Below the pieces are notes generated by a model. That model was not told the DNA's origin. It saw nothing but the letters and a program-made list of their open reading frames with translations, and searched no databases. Shown piece by piece: positions 1 to 12,770 of a stretch of DNA of 64,000 nucleotides (positions within the stretch are counted from its first letter, which is position 1; each line of letters begins with the position of its first letter). This stretch comes from Himantopus leucocephalus (taxonomy: Eukaryota; Chordata; Aves; Charadriiformes; Recurvirostridae). The stretch covers positions 9,226,150-9,290,149 of the forward strand of contig RSEF01000012.1 of NCBI GenBank assembly GCA_003993805.1. Direction: 5' to 3'. A program made the translations under genes and the position numbers.

Positions 1-3000
1 TGCAAAATATGTGCATAGGCAAAATGAACATCAGCACGCTATTCGCATCCTGAACTTGTGCGACTAAGCGAGTGGTACAGCCCGTGAGTTAACATTATGA
101 AATATAAAATCGGTCTCTTTATGTTTTCAACTTTTAACCATTTTTCATATCAAGCAAGGACAGGCTAATGATAAACATAGCAGCAGTAAAGGAACAACAT
201 TATATAAACTGAACTTGTCAGAGCAACATCATGAAACTATCTGGAGCCTGTACGATTATTTCTTCACTGTATTAAAGTCTCAGATACTTGTGGAACAATT
301 TACCAGTATGCTTACTGAGCTTTAGACTGTGTTGCTGTTGTACTCCTACACGTAACTTCAGAATTATGGTCAAACCATAGCATAGGGTAAGGCTCTGTGA
401 AAGCAACTGAAGAAACTATTTAGATTTTCAAAACCATTATTATTTTCCATGTCCCAGCTGTAATTTGTGTGGCACTTTTATCTCTTCTGAACTAAAATAA
501 ACACTTTTACAAAAGATGATCAGGCAAATCAAGGCAACCAAAGACATAAAATTCTAGTTTGAAACCCCCCATCTGGGTGATGGGATAACTGGTAGTTTTA
601 TGAATCATCCGCCCCACAATCCAGCTTGCTTCCCGGTCTTGTTTACAAACATTAGAAGTGCAGGCTAAAGAGGTGGGAGAGATAACATCTTCCAAAGGCT
701 CTGAAGAATCCGAGAAACATTCCTAGGAAGGGCCTTGCGTGAAGCAATGTGCTGAGAACGGAGGGAGTCACCAGCGGACAGTGGCAGCCCAGACTGGGTA
801 CACGGTGTCTTTATGCGTTTCCCTCAGCTCAGCAGGAAAGATCACACACGTAGAGGCCTCTCAGCCATCTAAACAAATTAAAAACCATTTTGCAGCTCTC
901 TTTAGTTACTCTCTCTAAACATCCTAATTTCCTATTTCACTGCTCCCTTCCTGTCTCTGGCAAAGAATAAATTGAAACCAACAAGACATGAGAGGGAATA
1001 CAGTGATCATTCAGTCACAAATGAGTCTGAAATGCTCATCTAGTAAAAAACATGAAGAACTCTTCATTCCTACCAGATGTTTATCTAAGATTCTGCTTCT
1101 TTTGTTACCAGAACATCATATGAAGAATGATGTTTTTAAGGACACACACAGAGGGGGTTTTTTGCTTAATTGCTACTATTCTCTTAACGGAAAACATGAT
1201 ATGCAGATATGTAAATTCCCCTGTATGTGTCTACATTGATAGAGAAGAGCTGAACATAAAAAGATTATATAACTTTTTAATTATGATATGCAGGAAAATC
1301 TTACATTGCCTTCAACCATTTATTGTAGAAACAAAGATTAGTGCAAATATAATGTACTCCCTTATAGAAAAGATTTACCAGTTTTGAATACATTGGCTCT
1401 GAGCTTATTGCCACAGCTAAAACGATATTCATAAAAATATAATCATACTTAAGGGTTATCTTAATGGATAATTACTATATTATATGTATCTTACTTCCAT
1501 GCTTGCTTCATTTCAAGCCTGACACAAAAGTGACACGTAGTGCCAATCATCTTCCCTGACAAATACGGGTCATAAGCCATCTACCCACTGGAATTCAATG
1601 TCGTCTTGAACAAAAGGCTTAACCAACAGGAGAAAGTATCTGAAATAATGATAAATTTGCGAGGTTGACCCAGAGGTTATTAATTCAGGCTTCCTGGACA
1701 TAAGTTTACTACACAGATGACTTACTATATGTAGATTCCAAGGGAGAAATTACACTAGATATTGTTACGCTAGCCTTCAACTGCCAGAAAAAGATCCTCC
1801 CTCCTAAATAAGGTGCCATGAAAGCATTTCATTAAGCAACCAGCTTGTCATTAGCTATTTCATTGAAATAATATGTAGAGTGACTAGACCACACAAGGAT
1901 CTGAACAACAATACATACAACATATCATGAAGAAACCCTGAAACGTAATACACATCTCAGCCTTTTACTCATCTGTAGTTTAAACAAACATAAAGACCTA
2001 AGCCAGACTTATAAACTTTAGTGACAAAAAATATTTTCAAAGACAGAAGGGCTTATGCTAATGGATCCCATCCAAAATGCCTAATGTAACACACATCATC
2101 TTAAAACAGAAATACGCCATGGATAATTCCTCAGCAAACATTCAGGTACTTAGAATACAAATATGAGCTTAGGTTTACCTGAGCTATATGCTGACGCTAA
2201 AAATTTGCAGAGTCTGTTTATAGCAAAGCTGATTGGGAATAATGAAATGGCGTCCTTGAAATCTCTCCAATTCCCATTCTGACTATTACTGTATTTAGAA
2301 AGAGTTTTACAACAGGAAGACTTGTTATTAATACAAGATTATTTTCTAATCAGAAGAACGTCTCTACTTATATATATATATCCTGTACTTTAACTGCTTT
2401 ACAAATGACTTGCATATTTGTCAGCATCTTGGGTTCAGTTAGACAGTGACAAGCCCTAAATGCTTCAAGGAAATGAGACATATTCAATTAAAAAAAGCTT
2501 CTCATCTCTGTTACAGCTCTGCAGAGACTTTGAACTCAATGTGAATGGTGGTTGCTGCAGATGAAGACAATAGCTGTCCCTTTATCTTGAAATGTATACA
2601 TGAATAAGGAGCTAATCTGATATGATACCACTTTTATGTATAGAAGACTTAAGAGGGTTTCCAGCTGCACATTTTAATGCCCACTCCTCAAATCCTCTCT
2701 ATGAGTGTGCCTGACAGGTGAAAGAATTTTGACTTTTAGTGCTTCTTCGGGGCAGTAGTTCTTACAGCTCCCAGGCATTCATACAGTCAGCAGCGGCCAA
2801 ATAGCAAATCACCTTCCTGGTCTTCACTAAGGACATTTAGAAAGCGATCAGCGGCGCTGATAGTTCAAGACTCACACATTCAATACATTTTCCTATGTTC
2901 CCAGCTCAAAGTATTAATGCACACCACTTGGCATCTTCCAGACAAAGTTCAGGCGTTACGCTGGGTTTTTTTCCTAGCTGAGCCTCACAGTAGTATTTCT

Positions 3001-6000
3001 GAAGGCCAGGACTTTGCCAGGCAAATATTAATGAACGAGAAAAGAGAAGACAGCCCTGAAAATACAGCCAGCCCCCTCTACAGTTCTCCACGGAAGGCAG
3101 CAAGAGGAGCTCACCAACATTTTTCCTGGTTAGCTCAGATATTCATGTTTCTCAAACCTTCAGAGTATTTTCAGTGGCAGTATTTGTACATCCCATCATA
3201 GTGCTGCCCAATGTTTCAGCAGACCTGCTGAAGAACCGTTAAGACGATAACAGGTGAAGAGCTTCACCCTTTGTTTCTCTCTTATTCTATTCATTCTTCA
3301 TTTCTTTCTATTCTTCCTAAATCTAGTTTATTTGAAACACAGATGAAACTGAAGCAGCAAACATATCCATCACTACGCTGCCAGAAGTAAAAATTTGAGC
3401 AAATCAGATAAAATGAGAAACTTCTTACTTTACACCAGCCTCGCTGGAGTCTTACTATTTGAGGCTCTGCTATTAACTACAAATTAGTAGGCTAATAAAG
3501 TTCAAGCAGGAATTGTGAAATTCTAAATGTTGTTTCTGAAACTCAGTTTTCTGTCCCACTTCAAGACGACAGCAATTTCTTTTACTTCAAATTAGAAAAG
3601 TCAAGCATATCTATATATTTCCACAATGAAATCTTGCTGAAAATTATTTGATTTTTCAATAGATACTGATCTTTAACCACTGTGTTAAAAAAATGCAGAA
3701 AGAAAACCCCAAAATCAACATTTCTTATCTCTCAGGGGAGAGATCAATCTTGATTCACTTATTTTAAGATGGGAATTACTACATTTGTCATTCTTGCAGG
3801 ACTGAAACTGCCTGATGAAAAATGCTCCATAGCATTACCAGCCCTAGAAAGCATTACCCGTATTTGTGTAACAACAGATCCTCTATCTAATTAATATGTT
3901 CCACCAACTATAACAGAGTGGTACTCCAGATTCCCTACCTGAGCACTTAACAGACCATCCTGAAACAGCCCTGTTCAAACTTGCTGTTTCCGAATGCAGC
4001 ACCTGCACCTCGTGATCACTCAAATTCAGCTTCCTGGCAGGTTCTCTTTGGATGAAAACTATGCACAGCAGCTTGCATAACACCACCTAATTCCAGGCAA
4101 GAGCAACACTAGCAACAGAGAGTTTAGTTCTCTCTCTGCTTTACCTGCTGAAGTAATTTCACCACCGTAGCCAGGTGATAGCTGTATTTTTAGCAGCAAG
4201 AGAATAACTACCTGCCTGTATCTCAAAGCCTGGAAGAAACTCATTTGACCTAATGCTTACAGGCGAGCTAATCAGGGCATCGTTAATTCAGAACGATAAG
4301 TCATAAGACAGCTTCCTAATATGTTGTTAGTATCTATGAATCTGCCTCACTTCTGTGGACGCAGGCCAGAAGACATCCCAGAATAGCTAAAAAACCCCCC
4401 TACTTTTTACATTTTCTACCAAGCCAACAGCTTAAGCATCACCATGAGTCACAGAGGTTGACTAGCTGGTGACAATCATGTGTTGAAATTCTAAACGTCA
4501 AAAGGCTGTGATTCACTTAAATCAAGCGCCTGTGTTTAATTTATTTATATTAAGCTTCCACATTTCTGAGACATGGTTTCACCCAACTGCTTCCCTAGGA
4601 GTGTAAATCACCATCAAAGTACAGAAGAGTAAATCTGCAGAACATAACTGGGGTTGAATATGACGCACAGCAAACAATTACAAAAGCGCATATACGGATT
4701 CATTGTTAAAGCTGCTCCAGCCTTGGAAACATCTTCACATTTTTCCACAGTTTATGCAGGAATTTAGAATGTTGCAAGTATATAATTAGTATTAGATGTG
4801 ATTAATTCATACTGTGGGAAAATACAGAAAGAACTGAAATAGAGCTCTGTGGATCTCCTTTCTCTCCACCCAAACTGCAGTCAAGCATATGCCTATTCCA
4901 CTCTCTGAACAAACTGCCAGGACTCAATTTTGGGAGCTGGCTTTTTTCTCCTCTGGCTGTAATATTGAATGTTTCATTTTTCAATGTCACACTATTTACC
5001 ATGCACATATTTTAGTCATATCATTTCACAGTATGGTTCTGGGGCTGGTTGGCTCACGGCTTCTTTGCATCTATTTTCCTTCATTCTCTTTTTCATTTCT
5101 TTCTCACAAGGCCGTTTGCCAAGTCTTACTTGCCTATATTTGTAAAATAAGAACAAACTATTATCAGTCCTTTGAAAGGCACATAATACAGAGTTCTAGG
5201 AAAAGAGCTGCAGGTTTCATTGCGTGGTGTGAGAAGAATCAGTTTTGACTTCTACTCTGGTGCACTCTGGATTTTGCTCTGAGCTGCGCGTCAGGATCAG
5301 ATCTAAAAATCTTCAAAGTTTACTCGTTGTATGCTGAAAACATGAAACCCAAACCTTTTTAGAGTTTGATACAGAACAATAAATCAGTCCTCAGATTACT
5401 GAAAAGGGCCTCAAATTTACTTGAAGAGTTCTGTGAACCTTAGAAAAACCTCATGGAAATTTAGCTTTTAACCATAGCTGAAGTCCATCAATGTTTGGCA
5501 CGGTTCCACAAGTTTTAACATAAAGTTTGCAAAGCTTTGGCAAGCACAAGCTTTCTCTGGTGTTTACTTACCTGCAATAAGCAAGAGTAATACATTCCTA
5601 TGTACACTCAGTTTCTGAATTTGGTGTGTATTTCACCATGCTAAAATTAAGTGAAAGAAAGATGACAGAGAAAAAAGTGACATAAGGAATAAAGCATGGG
5701 AAAAGAAATTAAGACTTTGGTCCTACTCTGCCAAAATTGCATGTGCCTCCTGAAAAGATGAGAAGTGAAATGGAAAAAAATCAATGCCTGAGTGACTTAA
5801 ATATTTAAGTTTCATTTGAGAATCTTGCATTTGGCTTTAAAATTGGTGTGACTTCTGCTGTCTTTAAGGATAACCATGCTGTACAACACAGCCCAGGGCA
5901 GAAACTCTCTTAAATACAGAGACCCAAAAAAGCAAGCTGAAAGCTGTATTACCTTGCCTACACAATACTATGCCGAGTTAATTGGCATTATTAAGAGAAG

Positions 6001-6940
6001 ATCCTATGACATCAGAGGAAGCCTCGTACTACACAGACCTTCTGCGTTCAAGACCCCAGCTAACGGCCTTCTCATGGCACCGCGTTCGGCCGTGCGGACA
6101 GACCAGCATCCTACACTGCCTGCATCACAAACGATGTCGCAGAAAAACTGGACTCGGGTGTTTCTAATCATTTTACCCAACAGTTAGTTCTAAGGCTGCC
6201 TTTAAACTGTCCTGAGCTGCCATTTTCTCCTGCATTCTATTGCTGTATGATTCCCTGAAAAGAAGCATTCTGTACATTGAAAACAGAGAAACATACAAAT
6301 AAACAAATTATAGTATTATAAATGGCATATCATAATGCTAAGAGTTACTTTAAAACACGTTCCTAATACCGCTCACAACTTCCTACTCTGATAATAAGTA
6401 TAATTGTGTTGATTTTAATATAAAATAATCCTTAATTCTTTACTCTTGGTTATTGCTTGTGTTAGCTAAAAAGCATATAGATCATTGAGTATATTCATAA
6501 GCTCATCAATTATCATATTGCTGTCATTCTGTAGCAATTATTTTTAAACAAGTTCAACATATTAAGGGGTGTAAGAACTCTGAAAATAGAATCCGGCTCT
6601 TAACCGTATTTGTTTGTATTTTTAGCCCATGTTGACCTGGCAGTTACTGCCTCTGAGTTGTATACCTGCACTAATGGGGGAATAAACCGCCTTGTCCCAG
6701 TGTTTACTCAAAAACCCATTTGGTCACGGTACTCTCCCTTCTTCTCTTAAATACAGTATATTTTACTGTATTTGGCTTTATTTATAAATAAAAGGTTATG
6801 CTTAACTGCAAATTCTAAGTCTTGGAACAGACTTTATTAGATTAAAATTAATTTCCTTCAAAATGCCTGCCTTTTTACATCTGAGGAGAACATCCTGACT
6901 TAATATTTTGAGAGGAGGGGAAAAAGCTAGTTAATTAGGG
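1..6940. other. AT-rich non-coding stretch, no gene seen
   Basis: About 7 kb of AT-rich sequence with stops in all six frames. The longest open frames (4889-5248 plus, 5876-6187 plus) are of chance length, lack recognisable domains and lack paired splice sites. A perfect-looking minus-strand splice donor (CAG/gtaagtaaa) lies at about 5571, but the sequence upstream of it is not a convincing exon. A short TA run sits near 2370-2385. No retroelement end, tRNA box pair or promoter was recognised. Confidence 0.6.
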
Positions 6941-7870
6941 GCAAAAATATGCACACACACCCCGCCCTGACAACAGACGTACTTTCATCCTCGTACAACA
7001 GAGTCTCCTCCCGCTCCAGCCCTCTGCCTGAGGTTTCCCACGAGGGACACCCCAGTGCTGGCCTGGCCCCCGCTGCCTCTGCAGGTCCAGGTGCGACACC
7101 ACCGAGCAAGCCGTGTGCTGCGACTCGCCACCTCGTTCTGCCTACAGCCACACTCTGTACATTCGCACTTCTCCAGACTGCGCCAAACACTGCAGGGGTT
7201 TGTACGCAATTGTAGGATTGGAAACGCCTGTACCAAGGTCTGTCCTCTCTCCCTTTTAGCTGCTACGAAGGTGGCACCAGCAAGCTAGTTTAGTGCCAGA
7301 CTAGAAGATTCCTGGCACGGGCAACTTGCCCATGGTTCAAGGTGAGGAGATCATCCTTCTTCACCACAGAGTGGAAAAATGTACCGCATACTTGGATTTC
7401 TTTTTTTCTTTTGGTGACAACAGCAGACAGAAGAGGTTTTCAAACCATAGAAGACAAACCATTTTGGAGCAGTAAGGGGTTGCTGCAGGCAGGGCAGCAG
7501 CACTCAGTTTTACCTGGATGAGTAGCCAAGGCTTCGGACATCCCCACCGCACTGTCCGCACGCACAGCTGGAGCCGCTTTACCCCTCCTCAGCACCATCC
7601 CGCACCCACACGTGCTGCACTTGTGCTCTGGCTGCCAGCAGAGGCAAGGGAGGACACAGCGGGGACCAGGGGCTCAGCTGGGGACAGATGCTTCTTGGGG
7701 AGCACAAGGGGCAAGCTGCTCCTCACCAGAGGTGGATGGGTTTGCAAGGGGTACGGAGCGAGGGCCCTGGTGAGGGAGAAGAGCGGGTGGTGTGGAGGCT
7801 GCCCAGGACCTGCTGCTCCTTCTGCAGATGGCGGCTTTTGAGCAAAACTGGCATCTGCAAACCCTTGACA
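6941..7870. other. GC- and CpG-enriched block
   Basis: Two GC-rich parts (about 6957-7270 and 7490-7860) stand out from AT-rich flanks. By eye the first holds roughly 15 CpG dinucleotides in about 260 bases, many more than the flanks. Overlapping open frames on both strands (for example 7518-7841 plus, 7674-8021 minus) are expected in GC-rich DNA and show no domain or codon pattern that I recognise. A donor-like CTG/gtgaggg lies near 7771 on the plus strand. The block could be a small CpG-island-like promoter or first exon, an exon of a non-coding transcript, or just a local GC-rich patch. The sequence alone does not decide. Confidence 0.35.
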
Positions 7871-9701
7871 TACAGCCCTCCAACCGAGGGCACAGAATTA
7901 CTCTTGACAAAGGGAACTGCCAACCATGGCCCCTTGGGGAGAAACAAACTAAATGCTTCCTCACATTTGTGTGAGCCAATATGGCTTTGTAAGAGATTGA
8001 TTTTCTCCAGGTACGGTACATGAAGACACGCTTTAGAGAAGCTGGTACAAAGACTCTCTTTTCACCACCGCCACTTAAATATTCATAGAAAAGGGAAGTA
8101 ATGGGGAGTTTACTGGCAAGAGATTATAAAGGGAAGATCTGACAGTAGAGGAGAACGGATCCACAGAGTGACCTTTAATAAATAACTGCTATGGTCCCAA
8201 GTGAATTAATAAAATTGCAGACCAATTTAACCACATCCCCTTAACTTGCCCTTCAACAACTGCATGGTCAAGACAATGTATACAAACAGAGAGGTCAGCA
8301 TTTGCTAATGACCACAAAATGCTTCCTCACTGCAGTATTGCAGACAGACTGTACTTCCAGACTTGAGCGCTGAGTCACGGACTATACCCTTCCCTACATG
8401 TGTAAGACATTAAGGGTTCATCACAGAAACTTAAATAAATTAAATCATTCCATTGCAAATGACAAAAAGGGAACTTTCAAGTTGCGGAGTTATTATTCAG
8501 AGATATGGAAGCAATAAAGTTAAGGTTCCACACGCATCCTTAGCTCTGCGCTTTGGTCTACATGTAGTGTGGTTAATTCCATAAACCACTAATACGTTTT
8601 TTTTCCTAAAAAGAACAGAATAATACTTTTTATCTGCATACAGTCTATAAACTCTCTAGAAAGACAGCTCTACTTTTATTTAAATAATCCCATCTCCTCT
8701 TTACTAACACATTTTTATGCACTAAGATCTTTTTCCTGTATTTACACATTTTGACATTCCAATCACATTTCTGTACGCGGAGCCCCACCGACAGTCCTCG
8801 CCTCCAAGAGTCTAACTGGACTACGAAGGGCTTTCTCAATGGAGGTGTCCCTCTGCCTTTTTCTATTCATTCACAGCATTCCACATACCGTGGAAAGTAC
8901 TCAGATAAATCTAAACCTAACTTAATTGAACGCGCAGGAGGTCTTTATATGCCTATAATTTTTCATCGTTACTCAGTCTCGTTATTCGCAGGCTGTTACA
9001 GGTTACTTACAAAATATATACTGTGTATTTTTCAAGCAAGTGACTTCCATTGACTCTGGCTGGTATGCAAGTAGTTTACAGTACATAGAAGCTATCTCAC
9101 ATATACATTTAAAGCTGCAATAAAAATATTTGGTGCTACGTGGAAAACAGTATTAAAATCACACAATTAAAGGCTATATATATTCACACAAACAAAAGAG
9201 AACAGATTCAGTCTTACCAAGAAAAGAGGATATATTTATCTCTACCATTGACGTTTGCAACATCGAAGGGCTTTTTTGTCCAACGTTGCTGACATTATAA
9301 CAAACTTCTTTTGGTTTTCCTTTTCTTGTGAGACAGGCAAGTTTGTGAGACATTTTCATATTGACTTTTGAGTGATCATTTTAAAAGAAATTCCAGAATA
9401 TGGAAACATTTCTCTGGAAACAAGTGACCACTATATTCCACATATATTCTGCAAGATGCAGAAAGAGTGATTCTTACACAAATATTCAGAACTCCACTGT
9501 ATTTTCTTTAGAAGATGTAGATGAATTTGGAAGAAAAGCTTAATGTTTTAACTCTGTATCCATTTGGGGTGCAAGGCTTCCATTTATGAGATTAAAAAAA
9601 AGAAATTCACATGTACTATATTGAGGCCCAGGTCTGCATTGTGCCTTGTGCAGATGAAAGATTACAACTTTATGATGTTGTTGAAGGATGTAGGGATTAC
9701 T

Positions 9702-9718
9702 TAAACAAACAAACAAAC
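9702..9718. repeat. (AAAC)n microsatellite
   Basis: Four tandem AAAC units followed by diverged AACC units on the plus strand. On the opposite strand this is a G/T-rich tract like those listed at 16.3, 31.3, 44.7, 45.3 and 53.7 kb. Confidence 0.8.
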
Positions 9719-10352
9719 CAACCACATTTTCCTGTATTGTCTCAAATAACTTGAGCATTTTTACACCTATTCATCAACTACCTGGCTAAGAAAATCCTGA
9801 AAGGTGCAAACTGGGGGATAGGCATCTACAGACAGGCAACTCGCATGGAAACATCGTGACAACTGTAGCAGAGAGATTGCCAATGGTAAAATCTGAATAT
9901 GCAAGAAGTTCAAGAGCTTCCTACTGTATCTGGTATAGAAAAAATGCAAAGGTAAAGTTCTTTGTAGAATTTTAAAAATTAGATTTAGAGCTTCTTGTAC
10001 CATAAGTGGCTGTGAAATCAGTCAGAAACACAGATGAATACACATGCCAGAAGTTTGTGAATTCCACCCAAAGAGAAAACAGAGACATAGCACAACATAG
10101 CTATGCAAGAGGCCCATGACAAAAAAAAATTGTCTCGGGATAGCTTTGAAATATTTATAAACAAGTGTAACATTACTGAGGCGGGAATGAATACTATAAA
10201 CAATAGGGTCATATTGTAACTTTAATTAAAAAATTGCAAAATAACTGAAATACCAAAGGAACATCTTTAAAGGGCTTTGGGGGTGGGAGGACATACTCAG
10301 GTTTTTTAAACAATCATAAATACTCCCAGAGTTGTACTGGGATGAGACAAGA

Positions 10353-10369
10353 GTGGCATCTAGTGGCTC
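10353..10369 (-). promoter_or_regulatory. CTCF-like core motif (weak)
   Basis: Read on the minus strand, this site contains CCACTAGATGCC, which differs at one position from a canonical CTCF core of the form CCACTAGATGGC. One motif hit in 64 kb can be chance. There is no second nearby site or other evidence of a boundary, so this is only a candidate binding site. Confidence 0.2.
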
Positions 10370-10497
10370 GCAATGTTATGGTACTTACTCCCATTGAACA
10401 GCTGGGATATGTTCCAGACCTGCTTTTCTACAGTATTCATTACCATCGTCTGGGCTGTAATTGAGTATCTGGCGAGTATCTCGTGAGCAAAACTTGA

Positions 10498-10515
10498 GGG
10501 GGGAGAGGGGGGAGG
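10498..10515 (+). repeat. G-rich run, possible G-quadruplex
   Basis: Two six-guanine runs separated by aga, followed by agg. Splitting the runs could give the four guanine tracts needed for a quadruplex. No gene context is visible. Confidence 0.4.
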
Positions 10516-12750
10516 TTTACGTGTAAAGGAATAAGTAAAGAGGTATTATTCTCTGTTTATCTGTGCATTGTCAGTGACTTCGCTTAGAATCAGGTCAATG
10601 GAAATTTTTTTATTTTTTTTTTTAAGTCTGGCAAGAAGAAATTGCACAGTCTTTAAGAAAATATTTAGTATAGCTATAGGACTAATAGTGATCTGTTCTT
10701 TATGTGTGCACATGTTTGGTTACCACCGACTTCCAACTACGAAGAATGTTAACAGCACACTTTCATACATCATATACATGTTTGGTGACATTTTCCAAAA
10801 TTTACTTAATACTCTTTTATGACTTGCATATTTTTACTGTGAAAATATTGGAAAGAAGTTCCCCAATTGGGAATTTTGGAAATTCCTTATGAGAGGAGAC
10901 AGTGTATTTGCAGGAACAGATTTCCTGAGAGTCATTCAGATCCCCTGGGGCAAGATCACTTTGTTTGCTGAGGAAAGGGTACAGTATTATGGTATTAGGG
11001 AGACTTGATGAGTTCTTGATCCAGGTTCCATTTTAATTACGTATTATTAATCATTTTGCAGTTGGAAAAATCTAACATTGTCTATGTGTAACTAATTAGG
11101 AACTCATGGTTTTTTAAATTAAAGAAATGTGTAGAGGTTTCTTTTGCAAGTGAGGTTGAACTGAGAATACACAGCACTAGAGGATAAATTTTACTTCACA
11201 ATTCAAAAATTGTTCCTCTAGAAGAGCAAATAAACAGGAAATTAAATTGTGTGTTATATTCCAAAATTAGTGAGAGATACTACAGACATTCCTGATTCTT
11301 CAAATATCACCACTGAAAAGGCCATTTAAGTAATGTAATCTGCTTTGTATTTGCAGTTCTTATCTTTTTGAAGCTGTTCTCCGATAGCAAAAATAATTTC
11401 TCATCTAATCCCTGCACACAGTAACCACACATTAATTGATGTTACTGTTTATGACTAGGATGGCAATGAAAGTGAATGTTATAAAGGCTGCTATTCCTAT
11501 CAGCAGTTCAGAACAGCATGCAAGGAAGATCTGAATTGCAATCAGTGTCATACACAAAGCCATTAAACTAGTATTTATATTTAACCTATATTTAACAGAA
11601 TTGAAGTGTTGAATGTTAATATAGCTATAAACAATGATGTCATTTCAAACATTTAAAAATTTATGTAACATGGAATAAAATACAAAATCTGCATGTGGTG
11701 GTAATTGTTATAGAATTCAGCTTACCAAAGTGTGTCTACAGTTCGGAAGATATTCTTTTTATTTTCAGTTTTCAGATTTTAAAATGAAATTTAAAGCTAA
11801 AATTTCAGTTTTAAAACTAAAATACAAAATTATTGCAGATATTTAGAAAGTACTCTGATTCTGCCAAACATTGATATTCACCAAATCCAAACGGCAGCTT
11901 GTTTTCCTTTGTTCCCCCCAAACTTTTGGTTAAGAAAGCTCACGCTGGCTTAATATGGCTGATAATGTGAAAGCTTGTATTTAAATCCCTGGAAAACAAA
12001 GGATTTTGAAAGCGAGGAGAGTGTAACCCTTATCCATTTTCTATCGTTTCAATAATATAGCTGCTGACTTACAATACAACACAACAAATGAGATTTGTTG
12101 GCACAACTTGCCAGAACTGTAAGCTTTACGTCAATCCTATTCTCAGTAAAAAAAGTTTAAAATACAGGCAAAGGCGAAGCCTTAGTCAGTACATTATATG
12201 ACTATATTGTGTGCTTCTATCTAGTATTTCCAACACTGCAATTTTACATCATTATAGTGTTCTAACTATTAAGTTTCCTGTATCTGTCCTTTGAGTATTT
12301 AGAAGACAGCAGCTGTATGCCTTTTTGAAACACCCGCAAAACTCAAAATTTAAATTAGCTTTTTTAAATGTGTTTATTTTTTCCCCACGTAGGCCAGCTA
12401 TACATGCTAGATCACTCATTGGACATTCCCTGTAACCTTTTGGTTAGGACAGGTCGTATGTCCCGAGAGTTAAAGTACAGCTAAGTGGCAATTGAGTGGC
12501 ACTATTTATTTGTGTAAGTAAAGAGCGTGCAGGAGTCTGAGTCACGGAGCAGGACTCAGATGTGCGAACTGCTGTTATAAATGTGCATGCGATCACATGC
12601 ATGCAGGCAAAGTAATCCCTGCTGTAGAGTCTTCCATGTAAACATAAGAGAAGAGATTTATACAGACAGGCAGGGGACAATAATTAGGTAATACCAATCA
12701 TAAAGATAACTTTCAGATCACCAACCACCTTATTCGCCATCAACCATTTA

Positions 12751-12770
12751 GGGGGGTAGGGGTGGGAAGG
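12751..12770 (+). repeat. G-rich run, possible G-quadruplex
   Basis: Guanine runs of 6, 4, 3 and 2 separated by one or two bases in otherwise AT-rich DNA. At best this is a two- or three-tier quadruplex candidate. Confidence 0.4.

Noticed and set aside
5571..5640. Perfect minus-strand donor CAG/gtaagtaaa near 5571
   Set aside because: One such 9-base match is expected by chance in 64 kb, and the sequence upstream gives only a short segment with no good acceptor.
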